Both the position numbers and the translations under genes were made by a program. This document shows, piece after piece, positions 34,246 to 44,529 of a DNA stretch of 64,000 nt (position 1 is the stretch's first letter; every line of letters begins with the position of its first letter). The DNA is taken from the NCBI RefSeq assembly GCF_004361885.1, contig NZ_SNWH01000005.1, positions 1-64,000 of the forward strand. The letters run 5' to 3'. The notes under the pieces are model-generated. The model was not told the origin of the DNA and did no database searches. It saw only the letters and a list, made by a program, of their open reading frames with translations. This DNA is from Halomonas ventosae (GTDB lineage Bacteria > Pseudomonadota > Gammaproteobacteria > Pseudomonadales > Halomonadaceae).

Positions 34246-35433
34246 ATGCAGTTCGTCGACGAAGCCTCGATCATCGTGGAAGCCGGCAAGGGCGGCAATG
34301 GCTGCCTGAGCTTCCGGCGCGAGAAGTACGTGCCCAGGGGCGGCCCCGACGGCGGCGATGGGGGACATGGCGGCAGCGTCTACCTGATCGGCGACGATGC
34401 CCTCAACACCCTCATCGACTTCAAGTACCAGCGCTTCTACAAGGCGCAGAATGGCCAGCCCGGCATGGGCCGGCAGATGAGCGGACGCGCCGGCGATGAC
34501 CTGCATGTCAAGGTGCCGGTGGGCACCACGGTGATCGATGAGGATACCCTCGAGGTGATCGCCGACGTCACCGAGATCGGCCAGGTGGTGCCGGTCGCCC
34601 AGGGTGGCCGCCGGGGGTTGGGCAACATCCACTTCAAGTCCTCCACCAACCGGGCACCGCGGCGCACCACGCCGGGGACCGAGGGTGAGCGCCGCACCCT
34701 GCGCCTGGAGATGAAGGTGATGGCCGACGTGGGCCTGCTGGGCATGCCCAATGCCGGCAAGTCGACGCTGATCCGCTCGGTCTCTGCGGCCAAACCCAAG
34801 GTCGCCGACTACCCCTTCACCACCCTGGTGCCCAATCTCGGGGTGGTGAAGCTCGGCCAGTACGAGCACTTCGTGATGGCTGACGTGCCCGGCCTGATCG
34901 AGGGCGCCTCGGAAGGCGCTGGCCTGGGGCTGCGCTTCCTCAAGCACCTGACTCGCACCCGGCTGCTGTTCCATGTGGTCGATGTGGCGCCCTTCGACGG
35001 GTCCGACCCGGTGGCGGCCGCCGAGGCGATCATCCACGAATTGGGCGAGTTCTCGCCGGCGCTGTCCGAGTTGCCGCGCTGGCTGGTGCTCAACAAGCTC
35101 GACCTGCTGCCGGCTGAGGAGCGCGAGGCAGTGGTCGATGACATCGTCCGCCGGCTCGGCTGGGAAGGGCCGGCGTTTCGCATCTCGGCGATTTCCCGTG
35201 ACGGCACCGACGCCCTGGTCCAGGCCGCCTACCGCTGGCTCACCGAGCAGCGTCGGCTCGAGAACGAGGACGAAGAAGCCACCGAGCGTGCCCGCGAGAT
35301 GCGCGCGCGCATGGAGGACGAGGCAGTGGCCCGCACCGAGGCCCGCCTGGGCCGCAAGCGCAAGCCGGTCGACGAGGATGACGACGATTTCGATGACGAC
35401 GACTACGACGTCGAGGTCGAATACGCGCCGTGA
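34246..35433 (+). CDS. obgE: Obg-family GTPase (ribosome assembly)
   Basis: Essential GTPase for 50S maturation and stress control. The 395-residue product has the Gly-rich Obg fold (1-158, beginning [19 protein letters not shown]). The G domain has [10 protein letters not shown] (G1), DVPGLIEGA (G3), NKLD (G4) and a SAIS-type G5. The variable C-terminal tail is strongly acidic ([15 protein letters not shown]), as in other gammaproteobacteria. GAGAGTGAGAG lies before the ATG. It normally neighbours proB; here a DUF433/DUF5615 pair is inserted between them. Confidence 0.97.
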   Translation: MQFVDEASIIVEAGKGGNGCLSFRREKYVPRGGPDGGDGGHGGSVYLIGDDALNTLIDFKYQRFYKAQNGQPGMGRQMSGRAGDDLHVKVPVGTTVIDEDTLEVIADVTEIGQVVPVAQGGRRGLGNIHFKSSTNRAPRRTTPGTEGERRTLRLEMKVMADVGLLGMPNAGKSTLIRSVSAAKPKVADYPFTTLVPNLGVVKLGQYEHFVMADVPGLIEGASEGAGLGLRFLKHLTRTRLLFHVVDVAPFDGSDPVAAAEAIIHELGEFSPALSELPRWLVLNKLDLLPAEEREAVVDDIVRRLGWEGPAFRISAISRDGTDALVQAAYRWLTEQRRLENEDEEATERAREMRARMEDEAVARTEARLGRKRKPVDEDDDDFDDDDYDVEVEYAP

Positions 35434-35478
35434 TGAAGTAGGCTGAGGCTAGGTGGGCGATACGAGAGGAGGTGCCGG

Positions 35479-35703
35479 ATGAGTGACGTGTTGCGTCGTA
35501 TCACGATCGACCCCTTGCAGTGCGGGGGCAGGCCCTGTGTCCGCGGCATGCGTATCCGGGTGGTGGATGTGCTCGACCTGCTGGGGCAAGGGTTGACCGC
35601 GCAGGAGGTGCTCGAAGAGCTGCCGGATCTGGAGCAGGAGGATGTCCTGGCGTGTCTGCAGTTCGCCGCGCGCCGTCTCGGCCACCCCGTCCTTGCGGCA
35701 TGA
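35479..35703 (+). CDS. DUF433 antitoxin-like protein
   Basis: A 74-residue DUF433 protein with the hallmark ITIDPLQCGGRPCVRGMRIRV and a C-terminal helix pair (AQEVLEELPDLEQEDVLACLQFAARR), an HTH-like fold. It is the presumed antitoxin of a DUF433/DUF5615 (VapB45/VapC45-like) module. It has a near-perfect ribosome-binding site AGGAGGTG (35467-35474). Its stop overlaps the toxin ATG. It is intact although the toxin is frameshifted. Confidence 0.88.
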   Translation: MSDVLRRITIDPLQCGGRPCVRGMRIRVVDVLDLLGQGLTAQEVLEELPDLEQEDVLACLQFAARRLGHPVLAA

Positions 35704-36052
35704 TCCTCTGGGTTGATGCTCAACTGTCTCCCCACCTGGCGCCCTGGATAACCGAAACTCTGGGTATCGAGGCCTATTCTGCCCGCTTTCTGCCCGCTGG
35801 CTTGGCTATCGCGATGCTTCTGATGAGGAGATATTTTCCGCAGCACGCAAGGCGGAGATTGTCGTGTTGACCAAGGATCGAGATTTTCCTGATCTTCTGG
35901 AGCGTTACGGCCCGCCGCCGCGTGTCATCTGGATCACCATGGGGAACACCACGAATGTGCGTATGCGGGACGTGTTACAGAGGCTGTTGCCAGCCGCGCT
36001 CGAGCTGTTATCGCAGGGTGAGCCCTTGGTCGAGCTGAGTGATCGCCCTTAA
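35700..36052 (+). pseudogene. DUF5615 PIN-like toxin, frameshifted by an 11-bp tandem duplication
   Basis: The gene begins MILWVDAQLSPHLAPWITE and continues IEAYSARF. Then TTCTGCCCGCT occurs twice in tandem (35777-35787 and 35788-35798). The extra 11 bp shifts the frame and stops at about 35870. Deleting one copy restores AYSARWLGYRDASDEEIFSA and on through VVLTKDRDFPDLLERYG to the stop at 36050-36052. The reconstructed protein of about 113 residues has the family's Asp residues (WVDAQL, TKDRDF). The lesion therefore looks recent and could revert by slippage. Confidence 0.9.
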
Positions 36053-36080
36053 CCCTGCAAAGACAACATCAGGAATCAAG

Positions 36081-37220
36081 ATGACGGAAGGGGTTGCGAA
36101 TCCTGGTCGCGAGTCGCTGGTGGGCGCCCGCCGGGTGGTAGTGAAGATCGGCAGTGCGCTGCTGACCAACGACGGCCGCGGCCTCGACGAGGCGGCGATC
36201 GGCGGCTGGGTGGACCAGATCGCCGCACTGCATCGCCGGGGCATCGAGGTGGTGCTGGTCTCCTCAGGGGCGGTGGCCGCCGGCATGGTGCGCCTGGGCT
36301 GGCAGGTGCGTCCCTCGGCGGTCCACGAGCTGCAGGCCGCGGCGGCGGTGGGCCAGAACGGCCTCACCGAGTGCTACGAAGGCCACTTCGCCCGCCACGG
36401 CCTGCTTACCGCCCAGGTGCTGCTGACCCACGACGATCTCTCCAACCGCAAGCGCTACCTGAATGCCCGCTCGGCGCTGCGCACCCTGGTGGCGCTGCGC
36501 GTGGTGCCGGTGGTCAACGAGAATGACACCGTGGTCACCGACGAGATCCGCTTCGGCGACAACGACACCCTGGGGGCCCTGGTGGCCAATCTGCTGGAGG
36601 CCGACGCCCTGATGATCCTCACCGACCAGGAGGGGCTGTTCGATGCCGACCCGCGCTCGAACCCTGAGGCGCGGCTGATCGCCGAGGGACGTGCCGACGA
36701 TCCGAGCCTGGCGGCGGTGGCCGGCGGCGGCGGGGCGCTCGGTCGCGGCGGCATGGCCACCAAGGTGCGCGCGGCCCGGCTGGCGGCCCGCTCCGGGGCG
36801 GTCACGGTGATCGCCAGTGGTCGCCAGCCGGACGTGCTCGGTCGCCTGGCCGAGGGCGAGCGGCTGGGCACCCTGCTGCTGCCTGAGCAGGCGCCCATGG
36901 CGGCACGCAAGCGCTGGCTGGTGGGGCAGCTGCAAGTGCGTGGCAGCCTGACCCTGGACGCCGGGGCGGTGAAGGTGCTGCGCGACAGGGGCTCGAGCCT
37001 GCTGCCGGTCGGCGTGAAGTCAGTGGCGGGCAACTTCGTGCGCGGCGACATGGTGGTTTGCGTCGACGAGCAGGGGCAGCGGGTCGCCAAGGGGCTGGTC
37101 AACTACGGCGCCGACGAGGCCCGCCTGCTGGTCGGCAAGCCCAGCCACCAGATTGAGGCCATCCTCGGCTACATGGAGGCGCCGGAGCTGATCCACCGCG
37201 ACAACCTGGTGGTGCTCTAG
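36081..37220 (+). CDS. proB: Glutamate 5-kinase
   Basis: First step of proline synthesis: ATP-dependent phosphorylation of glutamate. The 379-residue product has an amino acid kinase domain (about 15-265: [45 protein letters not shown]) and a C-terminal PUA domain (about 285-365). The PUA domain is typical of the proline-feedback-inhibited form. In halophiles proline also serves as an osmolyte. The start at [11 protein letters not shown] (36081) was chosen; upstream codons belong to the end of the DUF5615 pseudogene region. Confidence 0.96.
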   Translation: MTEGVANPGRESLVGARRVVVKIGSALLTNDGRGLDEAAIGGWVDQIAALHRRGIEVVLVSSGAVAAGMVRLGWQVRPSAVHELQAAAAVGQNGLTECYEGHFARHGLLTAQVLLTHDDLSNRKRYLNARSALRTLVALRVVPVVNENDTVVTDEIRFGDNDTLGALVANLLEADALMILTDQEGLFDADPRSNPEARLIAEGRADDPSLAAVAGGGGALGRGGMATKVRAARLAARSGAVTVIASGRQPDVLGRLAEGERLGTLLLPEQAPMAARKRWLVGQLQVRGSLTLDAGAVKVLRDRGSSLLPVGVKSVAGNFVRGDMVVCVDEQGQRVAKGLVNYGADEARLLVGKPSHQIEAILGYMEAPELIHRDNLVVL

Positions 37221-37426
37221 CACTCTCGCAGCCACTATGGCAAGCACCAGGCTGGCGTGATAGGATGCGCCATCCTCTCAGACACGGCCCCTAAGCGACT
37301 GCGCTTGATGGCGCAGCCGGTAACATGGCCAGGCCGGCGGGGATTTTTTTATTTCCCTGTTGGATCATACAGTTATCAAGTGTCGCCCGCAGATGGCGAC
37401 CACAACTTTCTCCAAGGAGACAGTCA

Positions 37427-37693
37427 GTGGCGAACAGCAAGCAAGCCCGTAAGCGTGCCCGTCAGGCCGAAGGTCGTCGTGTCCTGAAGGCCAGCCAGCG
37501 CAGCATGGTCCGCACCTACATCAAGCGCGTCATCAAGGCCATCAACGGCGGTGACCACGCCCAGGCCATGGACGCCTTCAAGCAGGCGCAGCCGGTTATT
37601 GACCGCATTGCCGACAAGGATGTGCTCTCCAAGAAGAAGGCTGCGCGTCTCAAGAGCCGCCTGAACAAACGCATCAAGGCTCTCGCGGCGTAA
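37427..37693 (+). CDS. rpsT: 30S ribosomal protein S20
   Basis: An 88-residue, strongly basic S20, starting at GTG 37427 (VANSKQARKRARQAEGRR). AAGGAG at 37414-37419 confirms this start and excludes the ATG 34 codons upstream. A T-rich stretch at 37345-37353 behind a weak GCCGG/CCGGC stem may end proB transcription. A strong terminator follows the gene. Confidence 0.97.
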   Translation: MANSKQARKRARQAEGRRVLKASQRSMVRTYIKRVIKAINGGDHAQAMDAFKQAQPVIDRIADKDVLSKKKAARLKSRLNKRIKALAA

Positions 37694-37710
37694 GCCGGGA
37701 GCGCCAGAAG

Positions 37711-37735
37711 AAAACCGGCTGAGGCCGGTTTTTTT
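37711..37735 (+). terminator. Rho-independent terminator of rpsT
   Basis: ACCGGC pairs with GCCGGT around a TGAG loop, flanked by AAAA and a run of seven T. Confidence 0.92.
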
Positions 37736-37788
37736 GTGTCCGCGATTCTTGCCGAGTGCCCGCTGAGGCGCCGAACGAGGAACAGACG

Positions 37789-39435
37789 GTGACGGATCAC
37801 GAACAGCCCCCCGAGCCCCGGGACGATGAACCCCAGACGCCTGAGGATGGACCCCGCCCGCCGGCTGTCGACGACCCTGACCGCGCGGTAGCGCCCAAGG
37901 CGGGTGGCCTGATGCGCTCCGGCTTGGTGGTCAGCGTGATGACCCTGCTCTCGCGGGTGATGGGGCTGGCGCGCGACGTGGTGATTGCTACCCTGTTCGG
38001 CGCCGGCAACGGCACTGACGCCTTCTTCGTCGCCTTCAAGATCCCCAACTTCCTGCGCCGTCTGTTCGCCGAGGGGGCCTTCAACCAGGCCTTCGTGCCG
38101 GTGCTCTCGGAAGTCGCCACGCGCGGCAGCAAGCGCGAGGTGAAGGAGCTGCTCGATGCGGTGGCCGGCAGCCTCACGGCGGTGCTGGCGCTGATTACCG
38201 CGCTGGCGATGCTGGCCGCGCCCTGGCTGGTGTGGGCTTTCGCCCCCGGCTTCGGCCGCGACCCGCAGAAGCTGGCGTTGACCGCCGACATGCTGCGGCT
38301 GACCTTCCCCTACCTGCTGCTGATCTCGCTTACCGCCTTCGCCGGCAGCACGCTCAACACCTGGAACCGCTTTGCGGTGCCGGCCTTTACGCCGGTGCTG
38401 CTTAACCTCTCGCTGATCGGCGCGGCGGTCCTGCTCACGCCGCTGTTCGAGCAGCCGACCATGGCGCTGGCCTGGGGGGTGCTGATCGCCGGCGGCGCCC
38501 AGCTGGCCTTCCAGGTGCCTTTCCTGGCGCGGCTGGGGCTGCTGCCGCGGCCCTGGCCCGACTTCGCCCACCCTGGCGTGCGGCGTATCCTGCGGCTGAT
38601 GCTGCCGGCGCTGTTCGGCGTCTCGGTCTCGCAGATCAACCTGCTGCTCGACACCGTGCTGGCCTCGCTGCTGGCGGCGGGCAGCGTCTCCTGGCTCTAC
38701 TACTCGGACCGCCTGGTGGAGCTGCCGCTGGGGGTGTTCGGTATCGCCATCGGCACGGTGATCCTGCCGGCGCTCTCCAAACGCCATGCCGAGCAGGCCG
38801 GCGCGCACTTCGCCACCATGCTCGACTGGGCGATCCGTGCCGTGCTGCTGCTCGGCCTGCCGGCGGCGCTGGCTCTCGCCGTGCTGGCCGAGCCGCTGCT
38901 GATCGCGCTGTTCCACTATGGCGCCATGAGCGAGCACGACATCGCCATGGCGGCGATAAGCCTTAGAGCATATGCCTTTGGTTTAGTAGCTTTTATGCTG
39001 ATCAAGGTGCTGGCACCGGGTTTCTTTGCCCGCCAGGACACCGCCACGCCGGTGAAGGTGGGCATCATCGCCATGGTCGCCAATATGGTCTTCAACCTGA
39101 TCCTGATCTGGCCGCTGGCCCATGCCGGTCTGGCGCTGGCCACGGCGCTCTCGGCCTTCCTCAATGCCGGCCTGCTGGGCTGGCTGCTGAGAAAGCAGGG
39201 CGTGCTGGTTTTCCAGCCCGGCTGGGGGCGCTACGCGGTGCAACTGCTCGGCGGCTGTGCGGTGATGGGCGTGGGGCTGGCCTGGCTGGCCCCCGAGTGG
39301 CGGGCGTGGCTCGAATGGAGCGTCTGGACCCGCGCCGGCTGGCTGGCGCTGCTGGTCTCGGCCGGGGTGGCGATCTACTTCACTTGGCTGGCAACCTTCG
39401 GGGTGCGCCTTCGCCACTTTCGAATGAAAAGTTGA
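37789..39435 (+). CDS. murJ: Lipid II flippase MurJ
   Basis: Inner-membrane MOP-family flippase that exports the peptidoglycan precursor. About 14 hydrophobic helices are visible, beginning MRSGLVVSVMTLLSRVMGLARD. DAFFVAFKIPNFLRRLFAEGAFNQAFVPV is the family signature region. GTG 37789, with GAGGA upstream, gives 548 residues. A GTG at 37756 without a ribosome-binding site gives 559, and an ATG at 37912 would trim a Pro/Asp-rich leader. A patch of AT-rich rare codons (about 38956-38998) interrupts otherwise GC-rich codon use. It lies between rpsT and ribF as in Pseudomonas. Confidence 0.94.
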   Translation: MTDHEQPPEPRDDEPQTPEDGPRPPAVDDPDRAVAPKAGGLMRSGLVVSVMTLLSRVMGLARDVVIATLFGAGNGTDAFFVAFKIPNFLRRLFAEGAFNQAFVPVLSEVATRGSKREVKELLDAVAGSLTAVLALITALAMLAAPWLVWAFAPGFGRDPQKLALTADMLRLTFPYLLLISLTAFAGSTLNTWNRFAVPAFTPVLLNLSLIGAAVLLTPLFEQPTMALAWGVLIAGGAQLAFQVPFLARLGLLPRPWPDFAHPGVRRILRLMLPALFGVSVSQINLLLDTVLASLLAAGSVSWLYYSDRLVELPLGVFGIAIGTVILPALSKRHAEQAGAHFATMLDWAIRAVLLLGLPAALALAVLAEPLLIALFHYGAMSEHDIAMAAISLRAYAFGLVAFMLIKVLAPGFFARQDTATPVKVGIIAMVANMVFNLILIWPLAHAGLALATALSAFLNAGLLGWLLRKQGVLVFQPGWGRYAVQLLGGCAVMGVGLAWLAPEWRAWLEWSVWTRAGWLALLVSAGVAIYFTWLATFGVRLRHFRMKS

Positions 39436-39477
39436 GGTGAGCAGATGAAGGGGTAGACAAAGACCAAGCCGCGCCGG

Positions 39478-39506
39478 CTGTCAAGGGTCCCCCGGTCCGT
39501 TATAAT
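39478..39506 (+). promoter_or_regulatory. Sigma-70 promoter of the ribF-ileS-lspA-fkpB-ispH run
   Basis: CTGTCA (39478-39483), 17 bp, perfect TATAAT (39501-39506), about 33 bp before the ribF ATG. Confidence 0.65.
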
Positions 39507-39538
39507 CGTGAACTTTATTTCCCAGCGTGATGACCCCC

Positions 39539-40579
39539 ATGCGAGTGATTCGAGGACTGCACAACCTGCGTGACGCGGATCGCGGCTGCGTGGCCACCAT
39601 CGGTAACTTCGATGGCGTGCATCGTGGCCACCGGGCAATTCTCGAGCAGTGCCGCGAACAGGCCGCAAGGCTCGGTCTGCCGGTCACGGTGGTGGTCTTT
39701 GAGCCCCAGCCCCGCGAGTTCTTCGCCGGCGAGCAGGCGCCGCCGCGGCTGACCCGGTTGCGCGACAAGGTGGCGCTGCTCAGCGAGTGCGGGGTCGACC
39801 GTATCCTCTGCCTGCCCTTCAACGATGCCCTGCGCCGCCTCACTGCGCTGGAGTTCATCGAGCGGGTGCTGGTGGCTGGCCTGGGCGTGCGCCACCTGGT
39901 GGTGGGCGATGACTTCCGCTTCGGCTGCGATCGACGCGGCGACTTCCACCTGCTTACCGAGGTGGGCGAGAGCCGCGGCTTCGGCGTCGAGCATACCCGC
40001 ACCTTCACCGTTGATGGCGAGCGGGTCTCCAGTACCCGGGTACGCACTCTTCTGACCAGTGGCAACTTCGCCGCTGCGGCGCGTTTGCTGGGCCGCCCCT
40101 ACCGGGTGGGCGGTCGCGTGGTACCCGACCGTCAGCTGGGTCGCACCATCGGCGTGCCCACCGCCAACTTGCCGCAGCCGGCCCGCTCGCTGGCCCTGCA
40201 GGGCGTCTATGCGGTGCTTACCGAGCTCCCCAACGGACGCTGCCTGCCCGGTGTGGCCAACATCGGCTGGCGCCCTACGGTGGGCAGCGAGCGCCCGGTG
40301 CTCGAGGTGCATCTCTTCGACTTCGACGGCGATCTCTACGGCCAGCGCCTGACGGTGTTCCCCTGTGCCAAACTGCGCGGCGAGGTGAAGTTCGCCCACT
40401 TCGACGAGCTCAAGGCGCAGATTCGCGCCGATCAGGCGCGCGCCCGGGCCTACTTTCTAGAGCACCCCGCGGGCGACGGTAGCGACGATTCTCTTCCTCT
40501 GGCATCGGCGCCGCTGGCGCGCGAGGCCGTGACTTCCGATTCCTCGGCGGGCAAGCCTGCCGACCACGACGACGGCTGA
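39539..40579 (+). CDS. ribF: Bifunctional riboflavin kinase / FAD synthetase
   Basis: Converts riboflavin to FMN and FMN to FAD. The 346-residue product has an N-terminal adenylyltransferase domain ([26 protein letters not shown]) and a C-terminal kinase domain ([38 protein letters not shown]). The start [10 protein letters not shown] matches E. coli MKLIRGIHNL; an upstream ATG (39530) is less likely. The C-terminus has an extra Ser/Asp-rich tail of about 40 residues. It leads the operon with ileS 10 bp downstream. Confidence 0.95.
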   Translation: MRVIRGLHNLRDADRGCVATIGNFDGVHRGHRAILEQCREQAARLGLPVTVVVFEPQPREFFAGEQAPPRLTRLRDKVALLSECGVDRILCLPFNDALRRLTALEFIERVLVAGLGVRHLVVGDDFRFGCDRRGDFHLLTEVGESRGFGVEHTRTFTVDGERVSSTRVRTLLTSGNFAAAARLLGRPYRVGGRVVPDRQLGRTIGVPTANLPQPARSLALQGVYAVLTELPNGRCLPGVANIGWRPTVGSERPVLEVHLFDFDGDLYGQRLTVFPCAKLRGEVKFAHFDELKAQIRADQARARAYFLEHPAGDGSDDSLPLASAPLAREAVTSDSSAGKPADHDDG

Positions 40580-40589
40580 ACCCCAGTAT

Positions 40590-43424
40590 ATGAGCGACTA
40601 CAAGCACACTCTGAACCTGCCCGAAACCGACTTCCCGATGCGCGGCATGCTGCCCAAGCGCGAGCCCGCCCGGGTGGCACAGTGGAAGCAGATGGACCTC
40701 TACCATCGCCTGCGCGAGGCGCGCCGCGGCAGGGAGCTGTTCGTGCTGCACGATGGCCCTCCCTACGCCAACGGCAGCATCCATATCGGTCACGCCGTCA
40801 ACAAGATCCTCAAGGACATCATCGTCAAGTCGAAGAATCTGGCCGGCTTCGATGCGCCCTACGTGCCCGGCTGGGACTGCCACGGCTTGCCCATCGAGCA
40901 CAAGGTGGAGACCACCTACGGCAAGCACCTCGAGCCGGCGCGGGCCCGCGTGCTGTGTCGTGAGTACGCCGCCGAGCAGATCCAGGGGCAGCTCGCTGAC
41001 TTCGTGCGTCTGGGCGTGATCGGCGACTGGGACACCCCCTACCGCTCCATGGACTTTGCCAACGAGGCCGGCGAGATCCGCGCGCTGGCCGACATGGTCG
41101 AGGCCGGCTATGTCTTCAAGGGCTTGAAGCCTGTCAACTGGTGCTTCGACTGCGGCTCGGCGCTGGCCGAGGCCGAGGTGGAGTACCAGGACAAGAAGTC
41201 CGATGCCATCGACGTGGCCTTCCCGGTGGAGGACGCCGACCGCCTCGCCGCAGCCTTCGGCCTCGAGGCGCTGGCCAGGCCGGCCGCCGTGGTGATCTGG
41301 ACCACCACGCCCTGGACCATCCCCGCCAACCAGGCGCTCAACGTGCATCCCGAGTTCACCTATGCCCTGGTGGATACCGGCGAGCGCCTGCTGGTGCTGG
41401 CCGAGGAGCTGGTGGAATCGTGCCTGGAGCGTTTTGGGCTCTCCGGCGAGATCATCGCCACCGCCACCGGCGAGCGGCTAGATGGCGTGCGCTTCCGTCA
41501 CCCCTTCTATGATCGCCTGTCGCCGGTGTATCTCGCCGACTACGTGGAGATCGAGGCGGGCAGCACCGGCATCGTCCACTCCGCGCCGGCCTACGGCGTC
41601 GACGACTTCGTGACCTGCCGTGCCCACGGCATGAGCTTCGAGGAGATCGAGAGCCCGGTACAGGGCAACGGCGTCTATGTCGACGAGCTGCCGTTGTTCG
41701 GTGGCCAGATGATCTGGAAGGCTAACCTGCAGATCGTCGCCAAGCTCGACGAGGTCGGTGCGCTGCTGGCCCATGCCACCATCACCCACAGCTACATGCA
41801 CTGCTGGCGCCACAAGACCCCGGTGATCTACCGTGCCACCGTCCAATGGTTCGTGGGCATGGACATGGCCGGTCGCGACGGCAAGACCCTGCGCGAGCGG
41901 GCGCTGGCGGGCATCGAGGCGACCACCTTCACCCCGGCCTGGGGTAAGGCGCGGTTGCACAGCATGATTGCCAACCGCCCCGACTGGTGCATCTCACGCC
42001 AGCGCAACTGGGGCGTGCCGATTCCGTTCTTCCTGCACCGAGCCAGCGGCGAGCTGCATCCGCGCAGCGTCGAGCTGATGGAGGAGGTCGCCAAGCGCGT
42101 GGAGGCCGAGGGTATCGACGCCTGGTTTCGCCTCGACCCCGCCGAACTGTTGGGCGATGAGGCCGGCGACTACGAGAAGGTCACCGACACCCTGGACGTC
42201 TGGTTCGACTCCGGCACCACCCATCGCCATGTGCTGCGCGGCTCGCACCCCCATGGCCACCGGCAGGGGCCAGTGGCCGATCTCTACCTGGAGGGCTCCG
42301 ACCAGCACCGCGGCTGGTTTCACTCCTCGCTGCTGACCGGCTGCGCCATCGACGGCCACCCGCCCTACCGTGGCCTGCTCACTCACGGCTTCACCGTGGA
42401 TGCCCAGGGCCGCAAGATGTCCAAGTCGGTGGGTAACGTGGTGGCTCCCCAGGAGGTGATGGACAAGCTGGGTGCAGACATCCTGCGCCTATGGGTGGCC
42501 TCCACCGACTACGGCGGCGAGATGGCGGTCTCCGACGAGATCCTCAAGCGCACCGCCGACGTCTACCGGCGCATCCGTAACACTGCGCGCTTCCTGCTGG
42601 CCAACCTCAAGGGTTTCTCGCCAGCGAGCGACGCCCTGCCGTTCGGCGAGATGCTGGCCCTTGACCAGTGGGTGGTCGACCGCGCCGCCCAGCTGCAGGC
42701 GCGCATCGAGATCGCGTATACCGAGTATCGCTTCCTCGATGTCTACCAGCAGGTGCATGGCTTCTGCGCTCGGGAGCTCGGCAGCTTCTACCTGGACGTG
42801 ATCAAGGATCGCCAGTACACCACCCAGGCCGACTCCGTGGCGCGCCACAGCGCCCAGACGGCCCTCTACCACGTGGTCGAAGCGCTCTCGCGTTGGGTGG
42901 CGCCGATCCTCTCCTTCACCGCCGAGGAGATCTTCGAGAACATTCCCGGCGAGCGCGGCGACAGCGTGCTGCTAGCCGAGTACTACACGGGCCTCGAGAC
43001 GCTCGCCGACAACGCCACCATGGGCCGTGACTTCTGGGAACAGGTACTCGAAGTCAAGCAGGCGGTCAACAAATGCCTGGAAGATGCCCGCAAGGCCAAG
43101 ACCATCAAGGGCAGCCTGGCCGCCGAGGTCACCCTCTACGTGGATGACGCCCTGCACGATACCCTCGCCGAGCTCGGCGACGAACTGCGCTTCGTGATGC
43201 TGACCAGCGAGGTGCATCTGGCACCTCTTGCGAAGGGCAGTCGCGCCGAGGCCACCGAACTCGAGGGGCTCAAGGTAGCCGTGGCCGAGAGCCCCCACCG
43301 CAAGTGCGAGCGCTGCTGGCACCACCGCGAGGATGTCGGCAGCCACCCGGAACACCCGGAGCTCTGTGGGCGCTGCATCAGCAACCTGCCGGGCGGCCCC
43401 GGTGAGACGCGCCACTATGCCTGA
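40590..43424 (+). CDS. ileS: Isoleucyl-tRNA synthetase
   Basis: A 944-residue class I synthetase (E. coli 938). The HIGH motif is [11 protein letters not shown] near residue 64, and KMSKS lies at about 608 ([14 protein letters not shown]). The editing (CP1) domain has [13 protein letters not shown]. The C-terminal zinc finger is CERCWHH...CGRC, as in the bacterial eukaryote-unlike type. The start [19 protein letters not shown] fits E. coli. It sits between ribF and lspA in the conserved operon. Confidence 0.97.
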   Translation: MSDYKHTLNLPETDFPMRGMLPKREPARVAQWKQMDLYHRLREARRGRELFVLHDGPPYANGSIHIGHAVNKILKDIIVKSKNLAGFDAPYVPGWDCHGLPIEHKVETTYGKHLEPARARVLCREYAAEQIQGQLADFVRLGVIGDWDTPYRSMDFANEAGEIRALADMVEAGYVFKGLKPVNWCFDCGSALAEAEVEYQDKKSDAIDVAFPVEDADRLAAAFGLEALARPAAVVIWTTTPWTIPANQALNVHPEFTYALVDTGERLLVLAEELVESCLERFGLSGEIIATATGERLDGVRFRHPFYDRLSPVYLADYVEIEAGSTGIVHSAPAYGVDDFVTCRAHGMSFEEIESPVQGNGVYVDELPLFGGQMIWKANLQIVAKLDEVGALLAHATITHSYMHCWRHKTPVIYRATVQWFVGMDMAGRDGKTLRERALAGIEATTFTPAWGKARLHSMIANRPDWCISRQRNWGVPIPFFLHRASGELHPRSVELMEEVAKRVEAEGIDAWFRLDPAELLGDEAGDYEKVTDTLDVWFDSGTTHRHVLRGSHPHGHRQGPVADLYLEGSDQHRGWFHSSLLTGCAIDGHPPYRGLLTHGFTVDAQGRKMSKSVGNVVAPQEVMDKLGADILRLWVASTDYGGEMAVSDEILKRTADVYRRIRNTARFLLANLKGFSPASDALPFGEMLALDQWVVDRAAQLQARIEIAYTEYRFLDVYQQVHGFCARELGSFYLDVIKDRQYTTQADSVARHSAQTALYHVVEALSRWVAPILSFTAEEIFENIPGERGDSVLLAEYYTGLETLADNATMGRDFWEQVLEVKQAVNKCLEDARKAKTIKGSLAAEVTLYVDDALHDTLAELGDELRFVMLTSEVHLAPLAKGSRAEATELEGLKVAVAESPHRKCERCWHHREDVGSHPEHPELCGRCISNLPGGPGETRHYA

Positions 43425-43446
43425 TGGTCGGCACGAGGATACGGCG

Positions 43447-44001
43447 ATGAGCGAGCAACACGAGACGCGCCTGCGTGGCCAGCAGACCGGTCGGCACGAG
43501 GCCCAACCCATGCAGCGTCCGTTGCGCTGGCTGTGGCTAGCGCTGGCGGTGATCGTGCTGGACCTGACCACCAAGAGCGCCGCCAGTGCCTGGCTGGAAT
43601 ACGCCCGGCCGCTGGGAGTGCTGCCGTTCTTCGACCTGACACTGCTGCACAACACCGGCGCTGCCTTCAGCTTCCTGGCCGGCCATCCAGGCTGGCAGCG
43701 CTGGCTCTTTGCCCTCATCGCCGTGGGCGCAAGCATCGGCCTGACGTTATGGATGCGTCGCCTCAAGCGCGACGAGACGCTGCTGGCGGCATCGCTGGCG
43801 CTTATCATCGGCGGGGCGCTGGGTAACCTCTACGACCGGCTGGTGCATGGCTACGTGGTGGACTTCCTCTCCTTCCATGTGGCCGGTTGGTACTACCCTG
43901 CCTTCAATGTGGCGGACATCGGCATCACCCTGGGGGCCATCGGCCTGATCTGGGAGTCGCTGTTCGCCGAGCGACGCTGGGCTCGACGTCAGGCGCGATG
44001 A
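43447..44001 (+). CDS. lspA: Signal peptidase II (lipoprotein signal peptidase)
   Basis: Cleaves signal peptides of diacylglyceryl-modified prolipoproteins; a four-helix inner-membrane aspartyl protease. The 184-residue product has HNTGAAFSFLAG and the two catalytic Asp motifs GALGNLYDRLVHGYVVDF and FNVADIGITLG. The N-terminus has about 20 extra hydrophilic residues. Starts at 43417 or 43510 are alternatives; 43447 was chosen for spacing and GAGG upstream. Confidence 0.94.
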   Translation: MSEQHETRLRGQQTGRHEAQPMQRPLRWLWLALAVIVLDLTTKSAASAWLEYARPLGVLPFFDLTLLHNTGAAFSFLAGHPGWQRWLFALIAVGASIGLTLWMRRLKRDETLLAASLALIIGGALGNLYDRLVHGYVVDFLSFHVAGWYYPAFNVADIGITLGAIGLIWESLFAERRWARRQAR

Positions 44002-44058
44002 ATAACGCCACCCTGCCGGCCCTCGAATCTTATCCTCCTTAGCGAGTCCGAGACTGCC

Positions 44059-44520
44059 ATGAGCGACCAGAACAGCACCCAGCACCGCATCGACGAGGGC
44101 ATGCAAGTGACCTTGCACTTTACCCTCAGCCTGGAAGACGGCACCGTGGTGGATTCCACCCGTGACAAGGCCCCCGCCACCTTCCAGGTGGGCGATGGCA
44201 ACCTGCCGCCGGGCTTCGAGCACCCTCTCAAGGGGTTGGCGAGCGGTGATACCGACAGCTTCGAGATCACCCCCGAGCACGCCTTCGGCCAGCACAATCC
44301 CCAGAACATCCAGCTGCTCAAGCGCGCCGACTTCGAGAGCGAGGCGCCGGAGGTGGGCATGGTGATGTCCTTCGCCGATGCCGCCGGCGGCGAGCTGCCC
44401 GGGGTGATCAGCCGCATCGAGGGCGAGCGGGTGGAAGTGGACTTCAACCACCCGCTGGCGGGGCGTACCCTGACCTTCGAGGTGGAAGTGCTCGACGTAA
44501 AGCCCGCCACCACCCACTGA
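44059..44520 (+). CDS. fkpB: SlpA/FkpB-type FKBP peptidyl-prolyl isomerase
   Basis: A 153-residue FKBP-like isomerase/chaperone of the SlpA class, with an inserted flap domain. Visible segments are VTLHFTLSLEDGTVVDST, FQVGDGNLPPGFEHPLKGL, ITPEHAFGQHNP and PGVISRIEGERVEVDFNHPLAG. Normally it directly precedes ispH; here an Rpn-family gene separates them. Confidence 0.93.
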   Translation: MSDQNSTQHRIDEGMQVTLHFTLSLEDGTVVDSTRDKAPATFQVGDGNLPPGFEHPLKGLASGDTDSFEITPEHAFGQHNPQNIQLLKRADFESEAPEVGMVMSFADAAGGELPGVISRIEGERVEVDFNHPLAGRTLTFEVEVLDVKPATTH

Positions 44521-44529
44521 GGTGGTAGC

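Noticed and set aside
39436..39538. FMN riboswitch before ribF
   Set aside because: No conserved FMN-aptamer blocks are present; the gap is short and holds an ordinary promoter.
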